Assembly (NCBI RefSeq): GCF_000211835.1
Contig: NZ_AEGR01000056.1
Location: 1-64,000, forward strand
DNA: 64,000 nt
Direction of reading: 5' to 3'
Source: Hylemonella gracilis ATCC 19624
Lineage (GTDB): Bacteria; Pseudomonadota; Gammaproteobacteria; Burkholderiales; Burkholderiaceae_C
The translations under genes were made by a program, and so were the position numbers. Below the pieces are notes generated by a model. It was given only the letters and a program-made list of their open reading frames with translations, was not told the DNA's origin and did no database searches. This document shows, in pieces, positions 55,658 through 63,689 of this stretch (its first letter is position 1; every line of letters starts with the position of its first letter).

Positions 55658-56485
55658 CTAAAGCAACTCCCCCTGCCGCGCGGGCATCGGCAAGGTGACG
55701 CTGACGTGGCAACCCGCGTCCGGCATGGCGTCGATGCGGATCGAACCACCGTGGCGCTGCGCAATCTTGCGCGCCAGCGCCAGCCCCATGCCCAGGCCCT
55801 CGAACTGCTGGGTGCTGTGCAAGCGCTGGAACACATTGAACAGCTTGTCTTTCAGCGTCGGATCAAAGCCGGCGCCGTTGTCGCGCACATGAAGGGTGGC
55901 CCATTCCTCGCCCGCCGTCCCCGCCCCACCGGTTTCGCCTTCGATCACGATCAAGGCGGTCTTGCGCTGCCGGGTGAACTTGAGCGCGTTGCCCAGCAGG
56001 TGCGAGAACAACAGGCGAAGCAAGGCGGCATCGCCGCGCAAGGGCGGCAAGGCCGGGTCCACCCGCCACTGAACGGCGCGCAAGGGCGACAAGGCGGCAC
56101 CGGTGGGCTGCGCGGCGGCGGCCGTTTCCCAGGCCCGCTGTTCTTGCGCCATGGCGGCGGCCTGCAATTCCGCAAGCAACTGATTCGCGTCCACGGCCAC
56201 GGGCTGCAAATCCGCCCGGTCCAGCATCGCCCATTCGCGCAGGCCATCGATCTGCCGGCCCATTTGCTGCGCCGCCTCGGTGATGGTGCCCAGGAAGCGC
56301 GCTGCCTCGCCGCTGAGCTCGCCGCCCACTTCCTCGCGCAACAGACCGGCGTAGGAAATGATGTGCCGCAAAGGCGCGCGCAAATCGTGCGTCACCACGT
56401 AAGTGAAGTCCCCAAGGGACGCGCGCACCGCCGCCAGCTCGGCGCGCAGACGCTCGATTTCCCGATCCGCCTTCACGCTCGCCAC
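55658..56485 (-). CDS. Soluble sensor histidine kinase, orphan, next to glmU (GTG start)
   Basis: A 275-residue kinase without transmembrane or recognisable sensory domain. A short N-terminal coiled coil (ADREIERLRAELAAVRAS) leads straight into the H-box FTYVVTHDLRAPLRHIISY. The ATPase domain has N-box LLFSHLLGNALKFTRQ, D-box VRDNGAGFDP, FQRLHS and G-box GLGMGLALARKIAQRHGG. These are the PhyB/CikA-like, bacteriophytochrome-associated type of kinase. The start is GTG at 56485, 7 bp from the glmU stop, with no response regulator nearby. Input signal unknown. Confidence 0.9.
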   Translation of the reverse strand: MASVKADREIERLRAELAAVRASLGDFTYVVTHDLRAPLRHIISYAGLLREEVGGELSGEAARFLGTITEAAQQMGRQIDGLREWAMLDRADLQPVAVDANQLLAELQAAAMAQEQRAWETAAAAQPTGAALSPLRAVQWRVDPALPPLRGDAALLRLLFSHLLGNALKFTRQRKTALIVIEGETGGAGTAGEEWATLHVRDNGAGFDPTLKDKLFNVFQRLHSTQQFEGLGMGLALARKIAQRHGGSIRIDAMPDAGCHVSVTLPMPARQGELL

Positions 56486-56492
56486 CCGCCGT

Positions 56493-57932
56493 TCAAGGCT
56501 TCTTCACGGAGCTTTTGCTCGGCCTCGTCCAACCGGGCACCGAAGCCTGGCGCGCCCGCGCCACCGTCAAGGCACCCGGCGCGGTGTTCTTGGTGATGGT
56601 GGAGCCCCCGCCCACGGTACCGCCCGCACCAATCGTGACGGGCGCGATCAGCACGCAGTTGCTGCCAATGTGCACGTCGTCCTCGATCACCGTGCGGTGC
56701 TTGTTGGCGCCGTCGTAGTTGGCCGTGATGCTGCCCGCGCCGTAGTTCACGCGGGCACCCACCTGCGAGTCCCCCAGGTAGGCCAGATGGTTGGCCTTGG
56801 CGCCGGACGCCAGCGTGCTGTTCTTGACCTCGACGAAGTTGCCGATGTGGACGTCCTCTCCCAGCTTGGCACCAGGCCGCAGCCGGGCATACGGACCGAT
56901 GAGGGCTCCCGCGCCCACCTCCACCCAATCACTCTCGGACGTCCCACCCTCGATGTGGGTGTACGGGTGAATCACCGCGCCAGCCGCGATGCGCGCGTTG
57001 CCGATCACGCAATGCGGCCCGATGCGCACGCCTTCACCCAACTCCACCTGGCCGGTGAAGACGCAGCCCACGTCGATCTCCACGTCCTGCGCGCAACGCA
57101 GCTCGCCCCGCACATCCAGCCGCGCCGGGTCGGCCAGGCGCACGCCCTGCTCCAGCAAGCCGCGTGCGATGCGCAACTGGTAGGCGCGCTCCAGCTCGGC
57201 CAATTGCAAGGGGCTGTTGACGCCTGCGACCTGCGCGGCGTCGGTGATGCGATGCGCGGTGACCGCCACGCCTTGCGCCACGGCGAACTTCACCACGTCC
57301 GTCAGGTAGTACTCGCCCTGGGCGTTCTGGTTGTCCAGCTTCGCCAGCCAGGCTTTCAACTGCTTCGCGGGCGCGGCCATGATGCCGCTGTAGATTTCCT
57401 TGATCTCGCGCTGCGCCTCGCTCGCGTCCTTCTGCTCCACGATGGCCTGCACCGCGCCGCCCGCATCACGCACGATGCGGCCGTAACCCGTCGGGTCGTC
57501 GAAGGCGATGGTGAGCAAGGCCAGCTTGTCGCCCGCGCTGGCGGCAATGAGGGCGCGCAAGGTGTCGGCCTGGATCAAGGGTACGTCGCCCGAGAGCACC
57601 ACCACCACGCCCTCGTCGGGCAGCAGCGGCGCGGCCTGCTGCACGGCGTGACCGGTGCCGAGTTGCGGCTCCTGGCGCACGAACTGCAAGGCCGCCGCCG
57701 AGGCGCGCGCCGTGACGCCCGCCTCCACCTGCTCGGCGCCGTGCCCCGTGATCACCACCACGCGCCGCGCCTGCAACGCCGCCGCCGTGTCCAGCACATG
57801 CTGCAGCAGGGCCCGACCGCCCAGGCGGTGCAGCACCTTGGGCAGGCGGCTCTTCATGCGGGTGCCCTTGCCCGCGGCCATGACGACCACATTCACTGCC
57901 ACTGCCATTTCGCTTGCGCTTGCGCTTGCCAT
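56493..57932 (-). CDS. glmU: Bifunctional GlmU (UDP-GlcNAc pyrophosphorylase / GlcN-1-P acetyltransferase)
   Basis: A 479-residue enzyme. The N-terminal uridyltransferase has VVVMAAGKGTRMKSRLPKVLH and LSGDVPLIQADTLRAL. The C-terminal left-handed beta-helix acetyltransferase has the hexapeptide region from ARLRPGAKLGEDVHIGNFVEVKNSTL and ends with the usual basic tail. It makes UDP-N-acetylglucosamine for peptidoglycan. Start 57932 has AAGG upstream; another ATG at 57908 is possible. It is followed by a histidine kinase gene 7 bp later. Confidence 0.96.
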   Translation of the reverse strand: MASASASEMAVAVNVVVMAAGKGTRMKSRLPKVLHRLGGRALLQHVLDTAAALQARRVVVITGHGAEQVEAGVTARASAAALQFVRQEPQLGTGHAVQQAAPLLPDEGVVVVLSGDVPLIQADTLRALIAASAGDKLALLTIAFDDPTGYGRIVRDAGGAVQAIVEQKDASEAQREIKEIYSGIMAAPAKQLKAWLAKLDNQNAQGEYYLTDVVKFAVAQGVAVTAHRITDAAQVAGVNSPLQLAELERAYQLRIARGLLEQGVRLADPARLDVRGELRCAQDVEIDVGCVFTGQVELGEGVRIGPHCVIGNARIAAGAVIHPYTHIEGGTSESDWVEVGAGALIGPYARLRPGAKLGEDVHIGNFVEVKNSTLASGAKANHLAYLGDSQVGARVNYGAGSITANYDGANKHRTVIEDDVHIGSNCVLIAPVTIGAGGTVGGGSTITKNTAPGALTVARARQASVPGWTRPSKSSVKKP

Positions 57933-58020
57933 GTTCGAACCCTTGCACCCCACATGAAAAACAGGCCGCATTATCGGCGCGCGCCCGCGTGGGCCGCGCC
58001 AGGTCTGCCAAGCCGCCAAG

Positions 58021-58051
58021 AAAAAAGCCGCCGGACTCGCGTCCAGCGGCT
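58021..58051 (-). terminator. Rho-independent terminator on the minus strand after the Bug gene
   Basis: Arms AGCCGCCGGAC and GTCCAGCGGCT (one mismatch) around TCGC, with an A-run on the plus strand that becomes the T-run on the minus strand. It lies between the Bug gene stop and the glmU start and so separates the two transcripts. Confidence 0.75.
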
Positions 58052-58092
58052 GGTCTTGCCCGGCGAAACCGGGCGGTGGCCCTGGGCCTGCG

Positions 58093-59088
58093 TCAGTCGG
58101 CGTACTCGCCGGCCGCCTTGATGATGGCGCCCCACTTGGCGATCTCGGCCGAGACGAACTTCTTGTGCTCAGCCGGCTCCATGCGCTTGTCGGTCACGAC
58201 CACGGCGCCCAGGCCCGCTTGCTTGCTGATGAACTCGGGGTCCTTCAGCGCGGCCTTCAAGGCGGTGTTGATGCGCTGAACCACGGCGTCGGGCGTGCCC
58301 TTCGGCGCGTACAGACCGTGCCAAATCGTGACTTCAAAACCCTTGAGGCCCGATTCCTGCAGCGTCGGCAGGTCCTTCAGCGCGGGCGTGGTCAGGCGCT
58401 TGGAGGTGGTCACGGCGTAGGCCTTGACCTTGCCGCCCTCGATCTGCGGCGTGGTGTTGGTGGTCTGATCGCACATCAGGTCGATCTGGCCACCAATCAG
58501 GTCCGTGATGGCCGGCGCCGTGCCCTTGTAGGGCACCGTGGTCATCCGAACGTCAAGCGCGTCTTGCAGCAGCAAGCCGCACAGATGCGAAGCGGCGCCC
58601 AAGCCAGCGTTGCCCAGGTTGATCTTGCCCGCGTTGGCCTTGATCCAGGTTTGCAGTTCCTTGTAATTCTTGGCCTCCATGCTGGGACGCGCGATCAGCG
58701 TCATGGGCACGTCATTGACCAAACCCAGGTAGGTGAAGTCGTTCTCGACGTTGAAGGGCAGCTTGCGGTAGAGCGCCGGCATGGTGGACATGCCGATGTG
58801 GTTCAGCAGCAGGGTGTAGCCATCCGGCTTGGCATTGGCGACCTTGGCCGTGCCAATGGAGCTGCCCGCGCCCGCGGCGTTGTCGATCACGATGGTGGCG
58901 CCGCCCAAGGGCTTGCGCAGCGCCTCGGCCAAGTCGCGCGCCACACGGTCGGTCGGACCACCTGCCGCGAAGGGCACCACGATGGTGATGGGCTTGTCGC
59001 CGGGGAAAGACTGGGCCGAGACGGCCAAGGGGGCGAACAGGGCCACCGCGGAAGCCGCGCCCAGAACGTGCGCAAACAAGCGTTTCAT
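58093..59088 (-). CDS. Bug/TctC-type binding protein (second, orphan copy)
   Basis: A 331-residue periplasmic solute-binding protein. It has a signal peptide (about 1-26, ending VSA before QSFPGDKPITIVVPFAAGG). GPTDRVARDLAEALRKPLGG, VIDNAAGAGSSIG, YTLLLNHIGMSTMPAL and TVPYKGTAPAITDLIGGQIDL are typical of Bug proteins. The start at 59088 has a GAGGAG site. No permease genes are nearby; it stands alone with its own terminator. Confidence 0.93.
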   Translation of the reverse strand: MKRLFAHVLGAASAVALFAPLAVSAQSFPGDKPITIVVPFAAGGPTDRVARDLAEALRKPLGGATIVIDNAAGAGSSIGTAKVANAKPDGYTLLLNHIGMSTMPALYRKLPFNVENDFTYLGLVNDVPMTLIARPSMEAKNYKELQTWIKANAGKINLGNAGLGAASHLCGLLLQDALDVRMTTVPYKGTAPAITDLIGGQIDLMCDQTTNTTPQIEGGKVKAYAVTTSKRLTTPALKDLPTLQESGLKGFEVTIWHGLYAPKGTPDAVVQRINTALKAALKDPEFISKQAGLGAVVVTDKRMEPAEHKKFVSAEIAKWGAIIKAAGEYAD

Positions 59089-59194
59089 ATCAATTCTCCT
59101 CAAGGGGGGAAGGGGGAGGGAAAAAGTTCCGAAGTCTAAGACCTTCGGATCGGCCGACGTTACTGCGGAAACCACTTAGGGCGACAATTCCCCC

Positions 59195-60103
59195 ATGTCC
59201 TCTCCTGAAAAGCCCACCCTGCGCCGCGCGCCGCGTCCCGAGGGCGCCCCATCGCAGCGGCCCGCCTCCGCCACGCCCGGTTCCGGTGCGCTCGCCACCA
59301 CCCGATTGAACAAGCGCATGGCCGAACTGGGCTTGTGCTCACGCCGCGAGGCCGACGCCTGGGTCGAGAACGGCTGGGTCAAGGTGAACGGGCGCGTGGC
59401 CGAGATGGGCCAGCAGGTGAGCCCTGCGGACCGCATCGAGGTCGACCCGCAAGCCCAGAACCAGCAGGCCACGCAGGTGACCATCCTGCTGCACAAGCCC
59501 ATCGGTTATGTCAGCGGCCAGGCCGAGGACGGGCACGAGCCCGCCGTGGTGCTGGTGCAGGCGCAGAACCGCTGGCGCGAGGACCGCGCCCCCCATCGCT
59601 TCAACGGCGGCCAACTCCGGGGTCTGGCCCCGGCCGGTCGGCTGGACATCGACTCCACCGGCCTGCTGGTGCTGACGCAGGACGGCCGCGTCGCGCGCCA
59701 GCTCATTGGCGAGGATTCGGAGATCGAGAAGGAATATCTGGTGCGGGTGGTCTACCTCGGCACGCCCGCGGCAGCGAGTGCACCGACCGAGTTGCAGCCC
59801 ATCCACGCGAACGACCCTGTCTCCGCCAATGTGCAGGCCGTTTTTCCGCCCGCCATGCTGGCCAAACTGCGCCACGGCCTGAGCCTGGACGGTCAGGCGC
59901 TCAAGCCCGCGCGCGTGGACTGGGAAAACACTGAGCAATTGCGCTTCGTGCTCAAAGAGGGCAAGAAACGCCAGATCCGCCGCATGTGTGAATTGGTGGG
60001 CCTGAAGGTGGTGGGCCTGAAGCGGGTGCGCATCGGCCGCGTGATGCTGGGCCAACTGCCCCAGGGACAATGGCGCTACCTGGCGCCGCACGAGCGGTTC
60101 TGA
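59195..60103 (+). CDS. rRNA pseudouridine synthase (RsuA/RluF family)
   Basis: A 302-residue enzyme. After a disordered Pro/Ala-rich N-terminus (about 1-35), an S4 RNA-binding domain follows (RLNKRMAELGLCSRREADAWV). The catalytic domain has the signature GRLDIDSTGLLVLTQDG with its Asp nucleophile, and KKRQIRRMCELVGLKVVGLKR. It resembles RluF (23S rRNA U2604), but the specific site cannot be decided. It is divergent from the Bug gene. Confidence 0.92.
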   Translation: MSSPEKPTLRRAPRPEGAPSQRPASATPGSGALATTRLNKRMAELGLCSRREADAWVENGWVKVNGRVAEMGQQVSPADRIEVDPQAQNQQATQVTILLHKPIGYVSGQAEDGHEPAVVLVQAQNRWREDRAPHRFNGGQLRGLAPAGRLDIDSTGLLVLTQDGRVARQLIGEDSEIEKEYLVRVVYLGTPAAASAPTELQPIHANDPVSANVQAVFPPAMLAKLRHGLSLDGQALKPARVDWENTEQLRFVLKEGKKRQIRRMCELVGLKVVGLKRVRIGRVMLGQLPQGQWRYLAPHERF

Positions 60104-60280
60104 CCCTGGCGCAGCACCCGGCGTCGGCTCTGTGCGAACCGACGCCGGTACCACGCCTCCCCTTCCCCATCAAGGAACCTTCCCCGCTTGGGCGGATGTG
60201 TCCGCACCCCCGCCCTCGTTCAACCCCGCGCTTGCGTTGGGGATCGCCCCCCGGCCATCCCCGACGCCCCTTGGGCGATG

Positions 60281-60580
60281 TCAGGCCGTGATGAGCGGCG
60301 CTTCCAGCACTTCGATGCGCGCCTGCGGCCAGCCCTCGGCCACCCATTCGGCGCCCGGGGGCAGGCAGTGGCGCTGGCCAGCGTCCAGCCAGAGGTCGCC
60401 GCCACGGTCCTGGGCGCTGTGTTCACCCGCGCCGCTTTGGGTCAGCCAGACCCGGCCTTCCACCACCCGCAGCCAGCGGGGCTGGGCACCCGCGGCGATG
60501 CGGGTGGCCGTGCGGGGCGGCAAAGCCCACTGCCACGGTTGCGCGGTTTGATGCAAATTTGTCATCGGCACGATGTTCAT
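60281..60580 (-). CDS. DUF2917 family protein
   Basis: A 99-residue protein with a cupin-like beta-strand pattern. RIAAGAQPRWLRVVEGRVWLTQSG, GGDLWLDAGQRHCLPPGAEWV and ARIEVLEAPL match the DUF2917 family. These small proteins are common next to LysR genes in Burkholderiales. Function unknown. It is divergent from the tandem-domain LysR gene, about 98 bp between starts, so is a candidate target. Confidence 0.8.
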   Translation of the reverse strand: MNIVPMTNLHQTAQPWQWALPPRTATRIAAGAQPRWLRVVEGRVWLTQSGAGEHSAQDRGGDLWLDAGQRHCLPPGAEWVAEGWPQARIEVLEAPLITA

Positions 60581-60677
60581 ACAGACCCCTCTTAAAGCTT
60601 CGTCGTGAGGGAAATTCTGCGCATGGCGCGCCGTCGCGTCCAATGAGGAATGCGGTCTGCACTGATAACATTCCTGC

Positions 60678-62315
60678 ATGAATCCCATCCGCCAGCGCCC
60701 GCTCTCCGTCGGCCCCTTGCGTGCTTTTGAAGCAGTGGCACGGCGCGCCAGCTTCCGGGCGGCGGCCGAGGAACTGCACCTCACCCAGCCCGCCATCAGC
60801 CGCCAGATCCGCAGCCTGGAAGAAGAGCTCGGCGCCCCGCTGTTCCTGCGCGGCACGCGCCACGTCGAACTGACCGGCGCGGGCGCCACGCTGCTGCGGG
60901 CCATCGCGCCGCTGCTGGACCGCCTGGACGCCAGCGTGCGGCACATCCGCACCTCGCAAGGACGGCGGCACGTGAGCGTGACCACCTTCGCCTCGTTCGC
61001 CTCGCTCTGGCTGCTGCCGCGTCTGGCCGAGTTCCAGAGTCAGTACCCGGACATCGACATCCGCATCTCCGCCAACGATACCCTGGTCGGCCAGGACGAC
61101 CCGGAGCTGGACTTGGGCCTGCGCTATTGCCATCCGAACGACGCGCCCGCCAACTCGACCCTCTTGTTCGGCGAAGTGCTGTCGCCCGTCGTCAACCCCT
61201 CGCTGCCCTTGCGGCAGGCGCAAGACCTGGCGCGTCACACCTTGATCGAGCAGGACGACCACCGCTCGACGCCCCTTCGCCAGGTCAAGGATTTGGCCCG
61301 CCAAACCCTGATCGAGCAAGACGACCACCAACCCAGCGCCGAGTACCTGAGTTGGCGGCGCTGGCTGCGCGAGTACGCCCCAGCGGGCACCGAGCCGCGC
61401 GGCTGGATCTACCTGAACTACACCAGCCAACAGATCCAGGCGGCCATGGCGGGCCAGGGCGTGGCACTGGCGCGCATGGCCATGATCACCGAGGCCCTGG
61501 CGCGCGGCGAGTTGGTCGAACCTTTCGGCCCGACCATGCGGCTCACCTCGCCCTATGCCTACTGGCTGGTGCGCTGGCCCAGCCATGGCAAGGAGCACCG
61601 CCCCGAAGTCACGGCCTTCGCCGACTGGCTGCTGGCCCAGGCGGCGCAGACTCGCGCTTGCCTGGGACGGCGGCACGTGAACGTGCGCACATCCGCCGCC
61701 GTGGCGTCCTTTTGGCTGCTGCCGCGCCTGGCCGATTTCCAGAGCCAGCACCCGGACATCGACGTCCGCGTCCTGGCCAGCGACGCCCCCGGCGAGCAAA
61801 ACCCACCGGAACCCGACCTGGACCTGCGCTACGACCTGCCCGATGACGCCCCGGCGCACGCCACCCTGCTCTTCACCGAGACGCTGACCCCCGTGGCCAG
61901 CCCCGCCCTGCCCGCGCGGCAAGCCAAGGATCTGGCGCGGCAAACCTTGATCGAGCTGGAAGAGGACCCACCCCTGCCCGGCGCCGAGCTGCTGAGCTGG
62001 CGACGCTGGCTCGGGGAGCACGCGCCCGCGACGCAACCGCGCCAATGGACCCGGCTGGACCACGCCAAGCCACAGATCGAGGCGGCCACAGCCGGTGAAG
62101 GCATCGCGCTGGCGCGCATGGCCCTGGTCAGCGAGGCACTGGCGCATGGCGAACTGGTGGAGCCGTTCGGCCCCGCCAAGCGCCTGGCCGCGCCCCAGGC
62201 CTACTGGCTGGTGCGCGGCCAGGAACAGACGGCAGCAACGCGGCCCGAGGTGCAAAATTTCATCGACTGGCTGCTGGCCCAGGCCGCGCAGACCCGCGCA
62301 CAGCTCGAAGCCTGA
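60678..62315 (+). CDS. LysR-type regulator with two tandem effector-binding domains
   Basis: A 545-residue protein; LysR regulators are usually about 300. The N-terminal winged helix is normal (LSVGPLRAFEAVARRASFRAAAEELHLTQPAISRQIRSLE, residues 9-48). Two copies of the effector domain follow: about 95-327 (GRRHVSVTTFASFASLWLLPRL) and 330-542 (GRRHVNVRTSAAVASFWLLPRL), ending QAAQTRA in both. The first copy also carries a 22-residue tandem duplication at 177-220. There is no stop codon or frameshift. This domain layout is not standard for LysR proteins, which form tetramers with one effector domain per chain. The DUF2917 gene is divergent upstream. Confidence 0.9.
   Translation: MNPIRQRPLSVGPLRAFEAVARRASFRAAAEELHLTQPAISRQIRSLEEELGAPLFLRGTRHVELTGAGATLLRAIAPLLDRLDASVRHIRTSQGRRHVSVTTFASFASLWLLPRLAEFQSQYPDIDIRISANDTLVGQDDPELDLGLRYCHPNDAPANSTLLFGEVLSPVVNPSLPLRQAQDLARHTLIEQDDHRSTPLRQVKDLARQTLIEQDDHQPSAEYLSWRRWLREYAPAGTEPRGWIYLNYTSQQIQAAMAGQGVALARMAMITEALARGELVEPFGPTMRLTSPYAYWLVRWPSHGKEHRPEVTAFADWLLAQAAQTRACLGRRHVNVRTSAAVASFWLLPRLADFQSQHPDIDVRVLASDAPGEQNPPEPDLDLRYDLPDDAPAHATLLFTETLTPVASPALPARQAKDLARQTLIELEEDPPLPGAELLSWRRWLGEHAPATQPRQWTRLDHAKPQIEAATAGEGIALARMALVSEALAHGELVEPFGPAKRLAAPQAYWLVRGQEQTAATRPEVQNFIDWLLAQAAQTRAQLEA
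60960..61658 (+). repeat. First copy of the duplicated effector domain in the LysR gene
   Basis: Codes for residues 95-327 of the LysR-type protein. It shares with the second copy (61665-62312) the start GRRHV, the block LLPRLA-FQSQ-PDID, the helix LSWRRWL, the block GELVEPFGP, and the end WLLAQAAQTRA. The copies are clearly homologous but have diverged, so the duplication is not recent. Confidence 0.85.
61206..61337 (+). repeat. 66-bp tandem duplication within the LysR gene
   Basis: Two adjacent 66-bp units (61206-61271 and 61272-61337) encode PLRQAQDLARHTLIEQDDH and PLRQVKDLARQTLIEQDDH. They differ at many third positions, so this is an old event or a graft from the second domain copy, in which the matching stretch is PARQAKDLARQTLIE. 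Confidence 0.85.
61665..62312 (+). repeat. Second copy of the duplicated effector domain in the LysR gene
   Basis: Codes for residues 330-545. It lacks the extra 22 residues of the first copy and so is nearer to the ancestral domain length. It ends at the C-terminus of the protein. Confidence 0.85.
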
Positions 62316-62345
62316 ATCCGCCCTTTGCCGCAGTCGACCTGCGGG

Positions 62346-63590
62346 TCAGGCGGCCAAGGCCTTGCGGCGTACCCCTGCCATCCGCAGCAAGGCCAGCAGC
62401 ACCGTGGCGACGAGGACGATGCCGTAGCCAATGCTGGTGGACTCGAGCCCGAACAGGCCCACCGACAAACCCGCGGCGATGGCCGGCAGGCTGAAGGCCA
62501 GGTAACTCAGCACGAAGAAGCCCGACATCAGCGCGGCGCGCTCCTGCGGCGACACCAGAGGCACCAGGCTGCGCACCGAGCCATTGAACCCGGCGCCGAA
62601 CCCCAGGCCCGCGATCAAGGTGCCCACGAAGAACAACGTGGTCGAGTGCCGGTGCATGCCCACCAGCGTCAGCAGCAGACCGGCGGCCAGCACGACCGCG
62701 CCCCCGGCCAGCACCGCCATGGGCGGGCGATGGCGCACCCACAGAATCGCCACCGCGCCGCTGAGCACCAAGGTCGCGATCAGGCCGCCGCCGATCATGG
62801 GCGCGTCGATGCCGGTGACGTAGCGCGCCAACGTCGGCCCAAGTGACAGGTAAAAACCGCCCAGCGCCCATTGCGCGGTGTTGACCGGCAGCACTTTGCC
62901 CAGGGTGGCACGGGCCGCGGCGGGCACCGCGACCTTCGGGCGCATGGACGCCCAGGCCCCAGGCCGGCGTTCCACCGTCTCGGGCAGGAAGTACGCCAGC
63001 ACGCCTTGCACGGCGAACAGCACCAGCAGCACATCGAACACCAAGCGCGTCGGTGCTGGCGCGAATTGCACCAGCGCGCTGGTGCCCAGCGCCCCAAGCG
63101 CCATGCCGAACATCGGCGCCACGCTGTTGATCAGCGGGCCGCGCACGCGGTCCAGGTCCAGCAGGCTGGCGCTGAGCACGCTGGTGGCGATGCCCGTGGC
63201 CAGGCCTTGCATCACGCGCGCGGCGATCAGCCAGGCCAGGGAATCCGCCTGCCAGAACATCAGGGTGGAAACGAACTCGATGCCCAGCGCCAGCAGGATC
63301 ACCTCGCGCCGCCCCCGATGGTCAGACAGCGCGCCAAACATCAGCAAGGACAACAGCAGCGCGAAGGCGTAACTGGCGAAGGCCACGGTCAGCATCAGGG
63401 CCGAGAAGCCCCAGGCTTCACGGTACAGCGCGTACAGGGGCGACGGCGCACTGGACGCCGCCAGGAAGCTGGCGATCATGGACGCCACCAGCCAAAGCGA
63501 CTGCGTGGGGCTGAGCAGCGCCCGCCCGGAATGCATGACGGACGCGCTGGCGGCAGGCAGGGCGGCGGGGGGTTGCGGTGTGGACGGCAT
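62346..63590 (-). CDS. MFS transporter (12 transmembrane helices)
   Basis: A 414-residue major facilitator protein, probably a drug or metabolite exporter. TM1 begins TQSLWLVASMIASFLAASSAPSPLYAL. The family motif A loop is GALSDHRGRREVILLA after TM2. About twelve helices are visible. The start at 63590 (MPSTPQPPAALP) precedes a Pro/Ala tail. It is divergent from a TetR-type gene with an operator palindrome between, the usual arrangement of a regulated efflux pump. Confidence 0.92.
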   Translation of the reverse strand: MPSTPQPPAALPAASASVMHSGRALLSPTQSLWLVASMIASFLAASSAPSPLYALYREAWGFSALMLTVAFASYAFALLLSLLMFGALSDHRGRREVILLALGIEFVSTLMFWQADSLAWLIAARVMQGLATGIATSVLSASLLDLDRVRGPLINSVAPMFGMALGALGTSALVQFAPAPTRLVFDVLLVLFAVQGVLAYFLPETVERRPGAWASMRPKVAVPAAARATLGKVLPVNTAQWALGGFYLSLGPTLARYVTGIDAPMIGGGLIATLVLSGAVAILWVRHRPPMAVLAGGAVVLAAGLLLTLVGMHRHSTTLFFVGTLIAGLGFGAGFNGSVRSLVPLVSPQERAALMSGFFVLSYLAFSLPAIAAGLSVGLFGLESTSIGYGIVLVATVLLALLRMAGVRRKALAA

Positions 63591-63657
63591 GGAAGATCCC
63601 TTGGGCGCTGTTAAAGCAAATTTTTTGCGTTTACAGGATTGTCGCCCTGTTCTGACA

Positions 63658-63680
63658 CTAACGCAAGTTCTTTGCGTTAG
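63658..63680. promoter_or_regulatory. Palindromic operator between the MFS and TetR genes
   Basis: Perfect arms CTAACGCAA and TTGCGTTAG around GTTCT, ten bases upstream of the TetR start. A weaker related palindrome (TAAAGCAAATTTTTTGCGTTTA-like, split arms TAAAGCAAA and TTTGCGTTTA) at 63612-63633 lies near the MFS start. This suits a TetR-family dimer. Confidence 0.75.
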
Positions 63681-63689
63681 CATGACCGC

